Assembly (NCBI GenBank): GCA_034401135.1
Contig: JAWZSP010000005.1
Span: forward strand, 4,340,001 to 4,404,000
Length of the DNA stretch: 64,000 bases
Direction: 5' to 3'
Source: Volutella citrinella
Lineage: Eukaryota; Ascomycota; Sordariomycetes; Hypocreales; Nectriaceae
In this document: positions 32,844 to 44,718 of the stretch, in pieces
Position numbering within the stretch: the first letter of the stretch is position 1
Layout of the letters: every line of letters begins with the position of its first letter
Program-made: the position numbers and the translations under genes
Notes under the pieces: generated by a model
Told to the model about the DNA's origin: nothing
The model's input: only the letters and a program-made list of their open reading frames with translations
The model's database searches: none

Positions 32844-34193
32844 ATGACAAGCATCGCCAACGATCCCAGCAAATTCAAGGGCCCAACGGGTCCCCTCAAG
32901 CACCGCTGTGCCCAGTGCCTCGCAACAGGCCCTGGCCTACTCAGATGCGGCGGCTGTCGCGCAATCCGTTACTGCAGCCGCCAGCACCAGATCGATCACC
33001 GGACCGAGCACAAGTCGGCCTGCAACGGCGTCAAGAAGGCCCGCACCAAGCTGGCCCACGAGGAGGACGGCGTACGTAATGCGACCCCCGACTTCATGAC
33101 GCCTGCCAACGCGTTTGAAACCGACGTCGGCAACTTCTGGGGCCTTTTGAGCACGCGGGACTACATGCGCGCCCGGCTAGCCCTTGCAGACAGACATCTG
33201 CTCAGCCTAGGCACCCTCGATGGCGTCCGAGAGGCCCACAAGCACTTGCTCGACATGGTGAGGCTGAACCGCAGCGACAACATTGGGGTGCGGTACATGT
33301 TGCCGACCGTAATGCTACGCTTAGATCTCGACCAGGAGTGCTACGATTTTGTCAAGTGGTGGGCGACGACTGAAGCAGATGGCACATACGACTGGGGCGA
33401 CACGGCATTGCCGCACATGGATCTTCGCGGGGCCGATGTCCTCGAGGAGCCAACCTTTCTTCTTGGCCGGTATCCTTCCTTGAATTTCATCGTTGCCATC
33501 CTGCTGCTGAAACTCAAGCTGCTTGTGGATCTTGTCACCATCAAGGTGACGCGCAAGATCCTATCTCACCGTTGTATCCCTCCGGAGCTCTGGGCATACG
33601 TCGAGCCTCACGCGGTCCGCAGCTCCTTGTCCATGAGGTTCCAGGGACAGTCTCCCGAAGCTCTCCTCAGGATGGAGACCAAGCTTCAGAACCAAGTCCG
33701 TCAGCTCGGTGCGGCCGTCGAGGAGGCCAACGGTAGCTTTATTTTCACACTCTTTGACCCGGACAAAGCCCTGTCCTACAAACCCGAGGTGTACTCGCAA
33801 GGCTCTTGGGAAGAAATGGCATTGGCGATGCAGAACTCGTACCCTGCTTGGTGGGAGACGGAGGGCGTCTTGAGACTGTTGCGTGGCGCACGGGCCTGTG
33901 CTGCCCGGGATTCCGAAGACGAGATTGAAGATATGATGGATGGCGAGGCACTTCGGTCAGGGTCCGGGTCCGGCAGAACAGCCGAGGAGCTGCTAGAAGA
34001 TGTCAGCGTCAACAGAATATGGGGTTACCTGGACTGGGCCGTTGAGGACTCCTCCTACTTGGGCGACCCGGCTGACCGGCCGTCCATTCGACACCACCGT
34101 GACAACAAGGCCATGTGGGAAAGGGCGGAGGCGGAAGAGGCAGAAGATGACGCCTTTTTTGACGCGAATGAGTGGAGCACTGACGACGAATAG
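32844..34193 (+). CDS. MYND-type zinc-finger protein, 449 aa
   Basis: Intronless with ATG 32844. The N-terminus has a MYND finger: C22, C25, C35, C38, C44, H56 and C60 (CAQC, CGGC, RYCSRQHQ, HK..C), with the usual Cx2C...Cx2C...C...H/C ligand spacing. MYND fingers bind Pro-rich peptides and mediate protein-protein contacts in transcriptional or signalling complexes. The remaining ~380 residues are mostly helical, with no SET-domain motif (no NHxC), so it is not a Smyd-type methyltransferase. The C-terminus is acidic (EAEEAEDDAFF...STDDE). Codon use is GC-biased and regular and supports expression. The zinc-finger call is firm; the role is unknown. Confidence 0.88.
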   Translation: MTSIANDPSKFKGPTGPLKHRCAQCLATGPGLLRCGGCRAIRYCSRQHQIDHRTEHKSACNGVKKARTKLAHEEDGVRNATPDFMTPANAFETDVGNFWGLLSTRDYMRARLALADRHLLSLGTLDGVREAHKHLLDMVRLNRSDNIGVRYMLPTVMLRLDLDQECYDFVKWWATTEADGTYDWGDTALPHMDLRGADVLEEPTFLLGRYPSLNFIVAILLLKLKLLVDLVTIKVTRKILSHRCIPPELWAYVEPHAVRSSLSMRFQGQSPEALLRMETKLQNQVRQLGAAVEEANGSFIFTLFDPDKALSYKPEVYSQGSWEEMALAMQNSYPAWWETEGVLRLLRGARACAARDSEDEIEDMMDGEALRSGSGSGRTAEELLEDVSVNRIWGYLDWAVEDSSYLGDPADRPSIRHHRDNKAMWERAEAEEAEDDAFFDANEWSTDDE

Positions 34194-34473
34194 GTTGTCT
34201 TTTACGGGGGACAGACGGTTAGGGATTGCAACGAGCGTGCGTGCCAAGTAATGCCGGAGCCAAACCAGGTTGGGGATCTTCGACGCCTGGTAATCGGAAC
34301 TATGACTTGATGAGCCGGGAGCCTGGGAACCATTGCTTGCTCTCGAGATGCTAAATTAAGGTAGATGAGCGCGGCAAGCGAGCTGAGGAAGGGCAAGAAA
34401 GGCCCATCGCCCGATCTCACGTAAATTGATGCTCTCTCCAACGAGCAATATGAGCATTTCCCTCGCGTAACGG

Positions 34474-35090
34474 GTGTGTCCCCGAGCCAATAGGCGCATG
34501 TGCGGAGTGGATGCCAGCTTTCATACCTCTCAGGGCACCAGAACTTCGACAGATGCTGAAACCACGACGGTTGTCTCGACCACTGTGACCGATGACCCTT
34601 CTTCGGCTGCTTCTTCTACTACTAGAGCGTACTCCACGACCGGGACGGCTTCCACAACTGAAGTCTCCTCTACTACGGAGGTCACAGCCACGGCGACGGA
34701 TGAATCTTCCTGGTATATCTCTTCAGCTGTAGAGACATCCTCCACGGCCGTGGCGGAATCAGCAACTGAGACAACTGAGAATTCTACCTGGTCAGGGGCA
34801 TCGGTCACGGCCTCTGGAGCCTCCACGACGACTGAGGATTTGTCCACAACGGAGGATCCAAACGCCACTGGGTCTTGACTTCGAGACAAGAATCTAGTGC
34901 CACTCAGACTTCTTTCTTCCTCGATGGAGGCGGCTACTACAGAGGCCCTAACCCTCAAGACTATTACGACGGCAGAATCTACCAAAGCAGAGGCTCCACT
35001 ACGACTGAAGCTTCTACCAAGGCCGACATTGAGGCTACCACCGAGACATTGTCCACCACAGAAGCACCAACTACCTTTGACGACAGATAA
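34474..35090 (+). pseudogene. Decayed Ser/Thr-rich mucin-like gene
   Basis: From about 34540 to 34870 one frame encodes a Thr/Ser-rich stretch built from short units such as STTEVSSTTEVTATATDESS. It stops at 34876-34878. Thr-rich coding continues downstream in the same frame (TTEALTLKTITTAESTK, about 34930-34990) and then in another frame (STTTEASTKADIEATTETLS, about 35000-35080), ending at 35088-35090. An in-frame stop plus a frameshift therefore interrupt one mucin-like sequence. No signal peptide or start can be assigned with confidence. Composition is similar to the mucin part of the subtilase 3 kb away, which may be its source, but the similarity is one of low-complexity sequence and proves nothing. 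Confidence 0.55.
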
Positions 35091-35425
35091 GGGGATCGAT
35101 CTAGCTATGAGGATGCAACGGATGGATTGTGTCTGATGAATGGGCTAGAATTCGGATGGTTCTATTTCCGTCAGCTGAAAAGCTGTGTAACATCTTTCTG
35201 GTCTCAGTTGACGGCACGGCGTACTAGCATGTTGATTTCTTTGACTACTCATTGGCCAGCCTGACATCACAGCCCGGGTCTGCCGCTGCTTGGCATGCGA
35301 CCCAGCGCAGCATTTCATCATTTTGCTGCAGAAGGCCACCAGGCTTTCTGTCCTTTTCTCTCCTTTTCCCCCGCTGTCCAAATTTCAGACAAGAGCCGCG
35401 ACTTTGTTTTGTCCTTTGCCTCGAT

Positions 35426-37583
35426 ATGCCGCGACGTAACCTGCCAGCATTCAAGATGCCAACTGCATGGTCACCGGTGCTCAACCCTCGAGGACGCGAC
35501 TCGGCGGAGCTCGACCAAACGGAAATGGCTGATTTGTCTGCTACGACCTTGATAGCCGACGAACGCTCCACCACCAGCGCAGACGACGTCGATCCATCCG
35601 ACCCGTTCGACGGCCGAACAACGCGCGGCACTCGATCGACCTTGATACCGCGCCCTGACATCCTGTGGGGCTTGATGATTATGCTGCTGCCTCTCTTCCC
35701 TGCAGGGTTTGTATGCTACGTCGCAACCAAAGACGGGCAGTCTGTCGATGGGCGTTACGACGCCATCCAGAATGCACTCACTGTTGTAAGCCCACCCGTC
35801 GGCATTCATCATCCACATTTCCTCCCTGACAGGGGATGCACAGCTCGCAACCGCTTTCCCTTTTTTGTTTGCCTTCATCGTCGGTCATCTCCTCTCTCAA
35901 ATTGCGCGCTGGAGACTTGAGAGGGGCACCAGGCTCAGTACATTGGAACAACTCATGGGCAGCCAAACCCTCGGGGCGACATTCGCGACGCATTACAAGC
36001 TGCGCTCAATCAACACAATGGCTCTATCTCTTATTCTTTTATGGCTACTCTCCCCGATTGGCGGCCAATCTTTTCTGAGAGTCATGAGTCTCCAGCCTCG
36101 CCCTCAAAACACAACTGTGGAATATTACAACAATATTGCGGGGGGTGATGAACCAATCTCAATGAGGGCGACGCTTTGGATACCCTTCTTCTCCGACACA
36201 CTCTTTCTCAAGGCATTGGATTCTCCTGGTGCTATAAAAAATGCATCAGTTGATGTTTTTGGAAATGTCAGAATCCCGTTGCAAGAGTCGCTTGTCAAGA
36301 AAACCAAAGAAGGGTGGTTTGAGATATCGGACAGCTCCGAGGTTGAGTACTCTGCCCTTCTGGGTCTGCCAATAGCCAATATTCCCATTGGAAACACCAC
36401 ATTCAGTATGGAATCAACATATACCTCGACTGCATGCGAAGCGGTGCAACTCACGACAGTTGAGATACCATATTCTACCTCAATCTCAGCGGATGTCGAT
36501 TCGTCGTCCGATGATGCTTGGTCACCAGCTGATGATGAGGACGTACTGGCAAAGATTCTCCCCGGCGAAATTAGGTTGAGAAACATCACTGAGCCGTGGG
36601 ATAAACTACCCAATGGAACCTGGCATGGAACGCAGCGGCCAAATCAAACAACCTTTAGCTTGGTCTGGAACATTGCAATCAACAAATTCGTTGGTGGCTG
36701 GCTGATACGAGAAGCATCGCCCTTGAACCGTTCTTGGCCCAATTTAAGTCGGCTCGAAATCGAGTCTACCTTGGACGCTGGGCCAACCAGCATACTGTTG
36801 CAGGCAATCTTCGAGAGGATCGGTAGCGAGTCGGTGGTCGATATTGTGAGGCACCAGTGTTCTGTTTCCCAACGGTACGTGGAGTCGCAAATCAAATGCT
36901 CGCGGAGCAATGAGGCCTCGAGGGCGGAATGCACAGTTGCTGCACAGCGGGACAAACGGCCACCAGGAAATATCACAACGCTTTCGTTTCCGAAAACATT
37001 CCATCTTATCTCGCAAATGCTCCCCAACGCCGACACCTCAGAAAATGACATACTAGCCTATCTCGCACCCGAACCCTTGGACACACCCCCGGACGCACTC
37101 CCCATAGACCTGGTCGACAGATTTAAAAGTGTCAAGCCGAATGAGTTTAGCTCTCGACTAACACAGTTGATCAATACCTTTATTCTAGCTTCTACTGCTG
37201 GCCTTTTTCTCGTTCCGGGCGAGTTTGAAACTCGGTATGACATAGTGTCCAGAGAAGCAACAGCAGAGACCGCTAGCCTTCAGACTTTTTATACAATTTC
37301 CATCCCATGGCTGGTCGCTTGTTTGGCCGCATGCATTGTGCTTTTCACAGCCGGCGTGCTGAACCTTTTTGTCACCTGCGCCGCCGAGGGACCAGACATA
37401 TTGGGAGCCGTGTCAACAATACTGCGAGAGTCGAGGCATGTCCAAGTCCCAGAGGGAGCCGAGCTTTTGGATGCATCAGAGTTGTCGAGGATGATGAAAG
37501 ACGAGCGGTTCCGGTACAACTTTGAGCCCAAGGACCCTGGAGACTTGAAAGAGGTGGGAATTATACGTCAAAAGAGTATGTAA
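35426..37583 (+). CDS. Large fungal membrane protein of unknown function, 699 aa
   Basis: Two exons in phase: 35426-35785 and 35844-37583. I chose ATG 35426; ATG 35456 (MPTAWSPVLNPRG) is a good alternative. A cytosolic N-terminus of about 75 residues with acidic Ser/Thr-rich sequence is followed by the helices WGLMIMLLPLFPAGFVCYV and TAFPFLFAFIVGHLLSQIA and a third near MALSLILLWLLSPIGG. Then comes a ~380-residue, probably extracellular domain with many N-glycosylation sequons (NTT, NAS, NIT, NQT, NRS, NLS) and several cysteines. A last helix, WLVACLAACIVLFTAGVLNLFV, leads to a ~80-residue cytosolic tail. The layout is common to a large family of fungal-only proteins of unknown function. No enzymatic motif was seen. 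Confidence 0.82.
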
Positions 37584-37742
37584 TGGTTTATCAATTATGG
37601 GAATGGTTTATACACTATCTAAAGAGGAGTTGATTCTTGCTCATGGCGTTCTTACTCGCTTCGGAATCTCGAATATAATCCCTCAGCTATCTTCTGCATC
37701 TTTCCACAGGGAGACGGATGTGTTGCTATAATGAACAATAGC

Positions 37743-38961
37743 TTAAGGACTGCTTCTTTCAGCCTTTGCTTCTGCCTGCCGGATCAACCTATTCATCATC
37801 TCGACAAACGGGACGTGGTCCTCGCTAAACTTGACTTCGGCCATCTTCATGCCATGGCTGATGGACTTGGCGCCTCGCGGGAACATGGCCGCCTCGTACT
37901 CCCGCACCGCCGTGTCCACCCCGTCGACGCCGTGCTCGGCAATCCTGGTGGCCAGGTCCAGCGCGTCCAGCATAGCGAGGTTGACGCCCTTGCCACCAGG
38001 GATGGCAATGTGCGCGGCATCGCCCGCGATCGCCACGCCCGGCACCGACGCCCACCCCATGGCCTCCTCGGGCAGCGAGTATAGCGGCCAGCCGCGGAAG
38101 TCTGTCGCATGCCGAATGAGCTCCTTGTACTGCTCGGCCCATCCGCCAAAGTGCTCCTCCGAGAGCAGAAGGCCGCGCATGGCCTCGGCATCATTCAGAT
38201 CGATGGTGCCGTCGCGGAAGACGTTTTCCTGCACGCCGAAGCCGCAGTAGATGCGGTAGGAGCCGTTTCCCTGGCGCTGGCTGATGATGAGGTGCTGCGA
38301 GCCGACGACGATGTTGGAGCCGCGGCCGAGCATCTGCTCCGTCATGGCGTAGAGCGGGTTGTCGGTCTGGATCCGTGACTCGACGTAGCTCTTTCCAATG
38401 TACAGCGGCTTGGCGGGTGTCACCTGTGAGGGTTAGCATTCACCTTCAATAGAGGCATCGTGATGGGCTTACCAGAGGGCGGATCTTGCTCCAGACACCG
38501 TCCGTACCAACAACAAGCTTATAGCCAGATGCCTCGACGCCGTTGGTGAATCGCATCACAGGCCTCCCGTCGTCGCCCATCTTCGCGCTGGCAAGGGTAT
38601 GGCCCCATTTGATCTTGTCTGCCGGGATGGAGGCGAGGAGGATCTTGCGCAGTTCGACGCGATCAATCTCGGGCGCATCGCGACCCTCTCCAATCTCAAG
38701 ATGCTTGTTGCCCTGCTTGTCCGAGAGGGTAAACAGCGTATCCCCGTACCTAGCCTGCTTCTTGAACTCTTCAAACAGGCCAGCCTCTCGCAGCGCCTTT
38801 TGTCCCAGGTCGGGATCAAGGTCGAGGCTGCCCCCGGACAGGTTGGATGTTTCGCTCTCGTCCCGCTCATACACGACAAAGTCGATTCCCTGGCGATAAA
38901 GGAGGCGCGCAAGTGTCAGGCCGCAGGGGCCAGCGCCGACGATGGCAATTGGTGGTGTCAT
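37743..38961 (-). CDS. FAD-dependent monooxygenase (aromatic hydroxylase/TetX type), 389 aa
   Basis: Two exons in phase: 38473-38961 and 37743-38423. The start is ATG 38961, giving MTPPIAIVGAGPCGLTLARL with the GxGxxG dinucleotide-binding motif at residues 9-14. A longer frame begins upstream at 39036 but breaks this usual N-terminus. The second FAD motif GDAAH (297-301), followed by PGGKGVNLAMLDALDLA, is the classic GD...GxG(A/V)N element of class A flavoprotein monooxygenases. The DG motif (VGTDGVWSKIRPLV, about 150-163) is also present. The enzyme uses NAD(P)H and O2 to hydroxylate an unknown substrate; the overall look is of the TetX/salicylate-hydroxylase group. A TATA box lies ~103 nt upstream. 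Its neighbour is a decayed transporter; I see no complete biosynthetic cluster. Confidence 0.9.
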
Positions 38962-39063
38962 TGATGTGAGTGTAAGTATGCAAACGAAGTTGAGATTATT
39001 GGCATGAGTAACGGATTGATGACTATTTTGATACAAGACACAGATTCATGGCTTCTTGCCTAC

Positions 39064-39070
39064 TTTTATA
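39064..39070 (-). promoter_or_regulatory. TATA box of the FAD monooxygenase
   Basis: TATAAAA on the minus strand, about 103 nt upstream of the ATG at 38961. The best TATA match in the window. Confidence 0.45.
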
Positions 39071-39559
39071 ACCCCAATCAATCGCAGAGATCCCAGGTCG
39101 GTCGTCAGCCACGTGTAAGACGTCGTCGCATCGGGGACAGGGCGGCGCGTCCATGGCCGTGCCGTGAGATCCGGTCGGACGGCGGGCGCCACTGTCGGGA
39201 CCGAAGCTCTGCGCTAGATGTGATGGCGCCCTATCAACGCTGAAGTCTCGGCTCCATTGCATGCTGCAGAATCCGGGGATTGCGGTCTTTAGATATCCGC
39301 GTGCATTTTACGCATAGCATCTTGCTGGGTTGCGTCACGGGTCTGGTAGAGACCGCTGCCCGAGACGCGAATCTCACCTCATTTGCGAGAAATACGAACG
39401 CCACGCAGCGAAACAGATCACATCATTGCAGTCTGAGTGAGTCACTATTTCAATCTGCCTGTTGCCTATTCACCTGCACTCTTCAACGTCTCTGGGGCCA
39501 ACTTTGGGGAATGTTGACCTTGGTCTGAGGCATCATCCATACACTAGATATCCTCAACA

Positions 39560-41053
39560 CTACAGACCATAGATAAAGGTGCGCCTCTGGTCGCCACGAC
39601 GCTGCTCGGACGTGGCCTCCTCCTCGAAGCGCGCCTCGTCCCAGGTCGCAATCTCCTGCGCCCGCTTCTTATTCTCCAGCATGTACATGAAGCGGATGAA
39701 GAACAGGCTGCACATGCCGAAGGCCATGAGGCAGATGGTGATAATTAGGGGAGTCTCGTCTAGTTTTAGTGTTAGTTTATTCAAAACTCCAAATCTCGGG
39801 TCGCGAAGCTTACATCTGGGAGCATATCTGCTCTTGAAGATGTGTCCCGCAATGACGCCAGCCAGGTTCGACCAGCCGTTTACGCCAAGTACAACACTTC
39901 GCGTGCCCTTCCAGGGCGTGTTCCCGGCAAGCCAGACAGCAATGGCCGGACCACCGACAAAGATGCCTCCCATGCAGACGTGGGCAAAGCCGTAGCGCAG
40001 CTGGTTGTTGGTGCTGACGGCCATGACGATGCATCCGATGACGCCAATGCCGACGCCAAGGATGGCATGGAGCGACCGCTCCTTGAAGTGATCGCTGGAT
40101 GTTATCATGATCATGAGGCCAACGACACCGCTAACCAAGTGCTAGCGAGCTGAGACAACGACGTGCGTTATGATTGCACCTACACGACGAATGGCGGCAC
40201 ACTCATGAGACTGGCCTGGATGCCCTTGTAGCCCATGCCTGCCACAACCAACGGGAGGAACGTAGTGAATGCGGTGACGGGGAGCACAGTCGTGATATCA
40301 AAGACTACAGTCAGCAGCTTCTTCCAGTCCTTGAAGACGTCGATAAAGTCCCTCCGGCTGACCTTGGTCTCGTCAACGTCGGCCTTCTCCTGAGTACCCG
40401 CGAGATCAATCTCCATACGATGAACCGCATGAAGTCGCTCCTCGGGGCTCAGGAACCAGGCCGTGGCCGAGACTCTTGGGGAAGACGAAAAAAGAGACGA
40501 CGCCCAGCAGGACGGTGAAGCCCCCCTCGAGCAGGAAGACGGCCTGCCAGCCGTGAATCCTGGGGCTGTCAATCTTGAGCAGGCCGTAGGCAAGGAGTCC
40601 GGCAAAGGCACCCGCGATGGAGTACATTCCCGTGAACATGGCGGCCCGGAAGCCGACGGTGTACTTGGGGTACATGGTGGACAGGTAGTACATGCCGATT
40701 TGCATGAAGCCGGCCTCGGCGCCGCCGATGAGGACGCGCAGGGCGATGAGGGAGGCGGAGCCTTTGAATGCAGCGTGGGTCATGCACAGGCCGCCCCAGA
40801 GGATGAGCTGGGCCGTGATGAAGTACTTGACGCCGATGCGGCGGGCGAGGATGACCATGACGGGCTGTAGGGGGACATATGTTGCGGAGAACTGGATGGT
40901 CAACTCAAAAAACCTCGAGAGTGACTGCATAGTCTGTATGAGAGTGCTTACCAGAGAGAGCGAGTTGGGAATGTCATCGGGGGCTAAGTTGGCATCCTAG
41001 GGGAACGAACTGGTGGCGACGAAGCCGACATTGGTCTTGTCGATGCCGCAAAA
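39560..41053 (-). pseudogene. Decayed MFS transporter of the allantoate-permease (DAL5/ACS) family
   Basis: Recognisable pieces on the minus strand are 40952-41053 (IDKTNVGFVATSSF), 40186-40891 (YVPLQPVMVILARRIGVKYF, RVLIGGAEAGF, GFRAAMFTGMYSIAGAFAG), 39814-40141 (RYGFAHVCMGGIFVGGPAIA, VNGWSNLAGVIAGHIFKSRY) and 39560-39759 (TPLIITICLMAFGM, tail to the stop). These are diagnostic of anion:cation symporters related to yeast Dal5. Lesions: an in-frame TAG at 40997-40999; a one-base insertion near 40463-40470, where PKSL must shift frame to reach ATAWFLSPEER; and no recognisable first exon upstream of 41053. The exon lengths sum to 3n+1, which agrees with the insertion. Introns otherwise keep good GT/AG ends, so decay seems recent. 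The original substrate is unknown. Confidence 0.72.
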
Positions 41054-43445
41054 CTGCAATAGTCAGAGCCATGATCTGCAGATGGTGATGTGCTGCAGCC
41101 GGAAACGATTGGATGTGTACTGTGTGATTAAATCGGACTGAGAATGTAATGGATTCTATATGAGTGAGGGTTCAACCGAGAATCATGGCCCGACATGAGC
41201 CGGGAATGTGTCAGAGACTCTGAATCACACCAAGATGGCATAGACTACGTGCTTTCCCAGTGAAATATGAGGGAACCGCTCATGGCATGGTTAGGGTAGG
41301 CTTCTAACAGTGTCGCATGGTAGAATAATAGGCTTGAATGGCCCTACCTCCTGCTGCCCTTGAAGCGTGGTGCTGAACGGTCCGAGTGAGCAGGTGAGGT
41401 TGGGCCCCTCGGGAACTCAGCTATTATTGCGTAGGCCTGGGCAATCTGGACTGGCTGTACGTGTCTCAAGGATTAAAATAAAAGGAGAAGACAAAACGTT
41501 TATTAGATCATATAAGCCATCCACTGGGCTAATGTGCGAGCCGCTGCGATAGGCCTCGCTAGTCACGAGCGTCTTGACAACCGATACCCCGTGACGACCA
41601 ATCCGCTCTGGAAGCGAGTAAAAAGACCAGCCAGCCGAATTAGATGTAACGGAGAGACTGAATATTAATATTCGATTGCATCAAGTCTTATCGCTCATGA
41701 GCCTGTGCTGCGTCTGACCTGACGCCCGCCGTGGTGATCTCCCATAAATGGAACACCTTCAACTCCGAACACCCCATTGCCAATCATGCGTAATGCGCGT
41801 CTGAATGGATCTTTAGAGAATAACCCTCTGGTAACCTTGACACCTGTGCGACTGTGAAAAACGTGCATGTTTTGCTCGTGTTGGGTAGTGACGTGTGAGG
41901 GGCGCTGCTGGTTCGGTCCCCTCATCGGCTCCCGCTTGTTGCTCCCGTGCTGCTCTGGCAAGACTTCTTGGTGGTGCCAGTGTTCTTCTGGGCGATTGTT
42001 GATTCGAGACTGGCAACATTGATCATGCCGATGCCATCCCACGGCTGGTCGTTGCCAAGTTGTGGTACGGAGTTCGTGATGTCGACGAGCAGCTGCTTCT
42101 CCACCGCGCCGGCACTGCAGAGGCGAGATGTGCGTCTTTGTACTTTGACCCAGCCTATTTCTTCGAGCCGATTCGCCTTGCTGTGGTCATCGCCGCTTGG
42201 TTGGGTATTGGCGCTCATGTTTTGTCACTCGACGCAGTGGTCATGGATGAGTGAGTGCATTGGTGAGAGAGATGAGAATGACCTTGGAGCTCAGGACCAG
42301 CATTCATCGAGGAATCGCGACCGCTTTTAAACCAGAATCTTGACTTAAAGCCGCACCGGGGCGAGGAGGCTCACAGGGAGGCGACAAGCCGCGCAGTAGT
42401 GCTGGATGCGTGTTTGTCCACCCCTGTCAGTGCTCGCCGGGCTGAGATCGCAGGAAGGATAGATGCAAGACACGCCGCCAGACGTCATCTTGGCGCTGGT
42501 GGTTTTGGTGGCTTCGGGTACTGCTGCCGCCGAGACAATGGGCCATGATGTCTATTCGATTTTGAAGACCTGGTTTCTGGGAGTGATGTTGGACGAGGAC
42601 GTGGTGCACGCGGCGTACACCATCACGACTGGCGACCGGGTTCACGTCTCTGAGGCGTCTCGATGCAAGCCATGAGGAGCAACAGCCCTGAGATTGAGCG
42701 CTCAAAGCTATGGGCATCTACGTTTGCCACTGGTGAGCAGGTGAGGGGGACGCAGAAAGTGGCGAGCCATTACGCCCGACGTGCGGGCGTCTGATGGATG
42801 GGTCGCATGCCACGTCGACTGGAGATTGAGCCCTGGGCTTGCTCGAGCTTTCTCTGTCGCGATACACTGTGGAATGCCGCCGAGGGAATACTGCCGACAG
42901 CCTTGCGACGGCTCGTTGACGATGGGAGCAGCTGGGGGCCAAGGGATGCAGGTCTCGCCTGCTTGATGTGGGCGACGATGGTCAAATGTATCGCATTTCT
43001 GCACCGGTAGCAGGTTTGAGATGGGAAATAAGAGCCTTGCGGGGTAATAAGCGTCACCTGGTAGGGCTTGCGAGTGGCAAATATGTTGATGACGGAGGGG
43101 GAGGGGGTGGCGGCGGACAATTGAGGGCGCTCTGGTCAGGCTTACGACGAGCCGGATATGAGCGAGACGCGGTCGCCCAAGAAGAAGGCAGCGATGGGAA
43201 TTACAGAATGAGTGTGCTTCGGCAGCGGCTCCTTTCTGTGTCTGCCATTGGTGATATTATTCCGGAATTCCCTCGTGCCGTGTCAGTGTCTCACACGGAC
43301 AAGGCGAGACAGGCCGTACCATGCCTACATGTATCTGTCGCCCAACGTGGGAATCCCCACTGTCTCATCCCACGTTGATCCCGGTCCTGGCTCGGACTCA
43401 TCTCGGGAGCCTTGGCCTTGAGGATCGTGGAACCCGGTCTCTGCC
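41054..43445. other. Gene-poor region
   Basis: About 2.4 kb with many mid-length frames on both strands but none with a recognisable family motif, coherent splice structure or signal peptide. Possibly degraded coding sequence of unknown origin. Confidence 0.4.
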
Positions 43446-43475
43446 CTTGTGCTTGTGCTTGTGCTTGTGCTTGTG
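43446..43475. repeat. Hexanucleotide microsatellite (CTTGTG)x5
   Basis: Five exact tandem copies of CTTGTG. In one minus-strand frame it reads as alternating Thr-Ser, but no gene there is supported. Confidence 0.9.
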
Positions 43476-44141
43476 GACGAAGGAGCTGGGCGGCCGACAG
43501 CCTCGTCCCATTGGAGTGTCACTGATGGGCACTGACTGGTGGGAGTCTTGGCCTGGTGGTGTCTCTCAGGGACTATTTGCATTGAGATAGATGGATTGCT
43601 CCAAGATGCTGTTGTTTAATCGAGTCATTTGCTGGTCGGTTTGCTCTTGTGATGACTTAGACACTCATCAATGACTTTGACGACACCGGCCAGCTCTGAG
43701 TGGAGTGGAAAAGCCATTGAGATGCTGTCATCAACTCATAATTCTGCTTCATGAATCTCTGGTATTCTGTGCAACAATCTAGTGTAACAACGGCATGTCT
43801 AGCTACCCATCCACTCATATACGTTTGTGCCTCATCGAACGACGAACAAGATCACCCAACCCACGACTACAATCCATCACCAGCAGGGATACGTTTATTT
43901 TTAGAGATGCCTATCGCGGCCGACCGTCTCCACACCAAGCAGCAGCCAAGAACTGCCCAACCCTGGCTCCTCAGCGATCCCAAGCCCACGTGCTGGGAAA
44001 TGGTATCATGTCCACGCCAACGGATTTAAAGCACTTGCATTTGCATATTTCGAACAGCAGAAATAGCATCCAAGGATGCGCATCTAGAAAGACACATAAC
44101 TGCGTAAGAAAGATGTTCGGCCGAACCACATCCTTTGCAGG
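43476..44141. other. Intergenic region upstream of secreted-protein gene
   Basis: No gene recognised. The right end leads into the TATA element at 44142. Confidence 0.4.
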
Positions 44142-44148
44142 TATATAG
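44142..44148 (+). promoter_or_regulatory. TATA-like element of the 131-aa secreted protein gene
   Basis: TATATAG, 100 nt upstream of the ATG at 44248, followed by an A/C-rich leader (CACTCACAAACTCCTCAAG) directly before the start codon. Confidence 0.4.
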
Positions 44149-44247
44149 CCGAGCCGCAGCCATCACCAGTCCATTGACATCATCACTCGGCTCAACAACC
44201 TCATCCAACCAACTCAACTTTCCTACACCACTCACAAACTCCTCAAG

Positions 44248-44710
44248 ATGCGCTTCGAATACGTCCTCCTCGCCCTGCTGCCCGCCACCATGGCCGCCCC
44301 GTCCACCGTGGTCGAGCGAGACCGCTGCCCCGAGGTGCACAGCATCGTCAAGGTCACCAGCTTCAAGGGCACCAAGGACACGGACGGCAAGCCCAAGACG
44401 CTCAGCTTCGCCCTGTCCGACAGCGCCATGAAGATGCGCACGACGTGCAAGTACACGGGCGGCAGCCTCTCGTGCCTCGCCGCCAAGGGCTTCTCCGTGG
44501 GCTGGCAGAACGGCCGCGTCACCATCTCGTACGACTTGTGCCTCGGCAACATGTAAGTTTTTGTTGACAGACTTGAATCATCTCTTGTGAGGGGGAGATC
44601 GTGCTAATCGCGGATGCAGGGGCTACGAGAGGAGGAACGGCGCCATCGACGTGTGCCCCAGCGGTGTGTGCGACTTCAGCAAGAAGACTTACACCGGAAG
44701 CTGGAACTAG
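44248..44710 (+). CDS. Small secreted protein with six cysteines, 131 aa, effector-type candidate
   Basis: Two exons in phase: 44248-44552 and 44620-44710. The signal peptide is MRFEYVLLALLPATMAAP. The mature part (about 114 aa) has six cysteines (DRCPE, TTCKY, LSCLA, DLCLG, DVCPS, GVCDF), suggesting three disulfides. It is rich in Lys, Thr and Gly and likely beta-rich (KTLSFALSDSAMKMRTTCKY, GRVTISYDLCLGN). The intron near the last third and the TATA box support a real gene. The stop at 44708-44710 is only 8 nt from the broken end of a P450 fragment on the other strand, so the native 3' flank has been lost or never existed. I recognise no family; a host- or competitor-directed role is only a possibility. 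Confidence 0.8.
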
Positions 44711-44718
44711 AGCGGCGA

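Noticed and set aside
37831..38250. Several long frames on the plus strand across the FAD monooxygenase and similar shadows across the debranching enzyme
   Set aside because: All lie inside genes with unmistakable family motifs on the other strand.
42060..42675. Two plus-strand frames with partly hydrophobic products
   Set aside because: Frames on both strands are similarly open here; no signal peptide, splice structure or family motif supports a gene.
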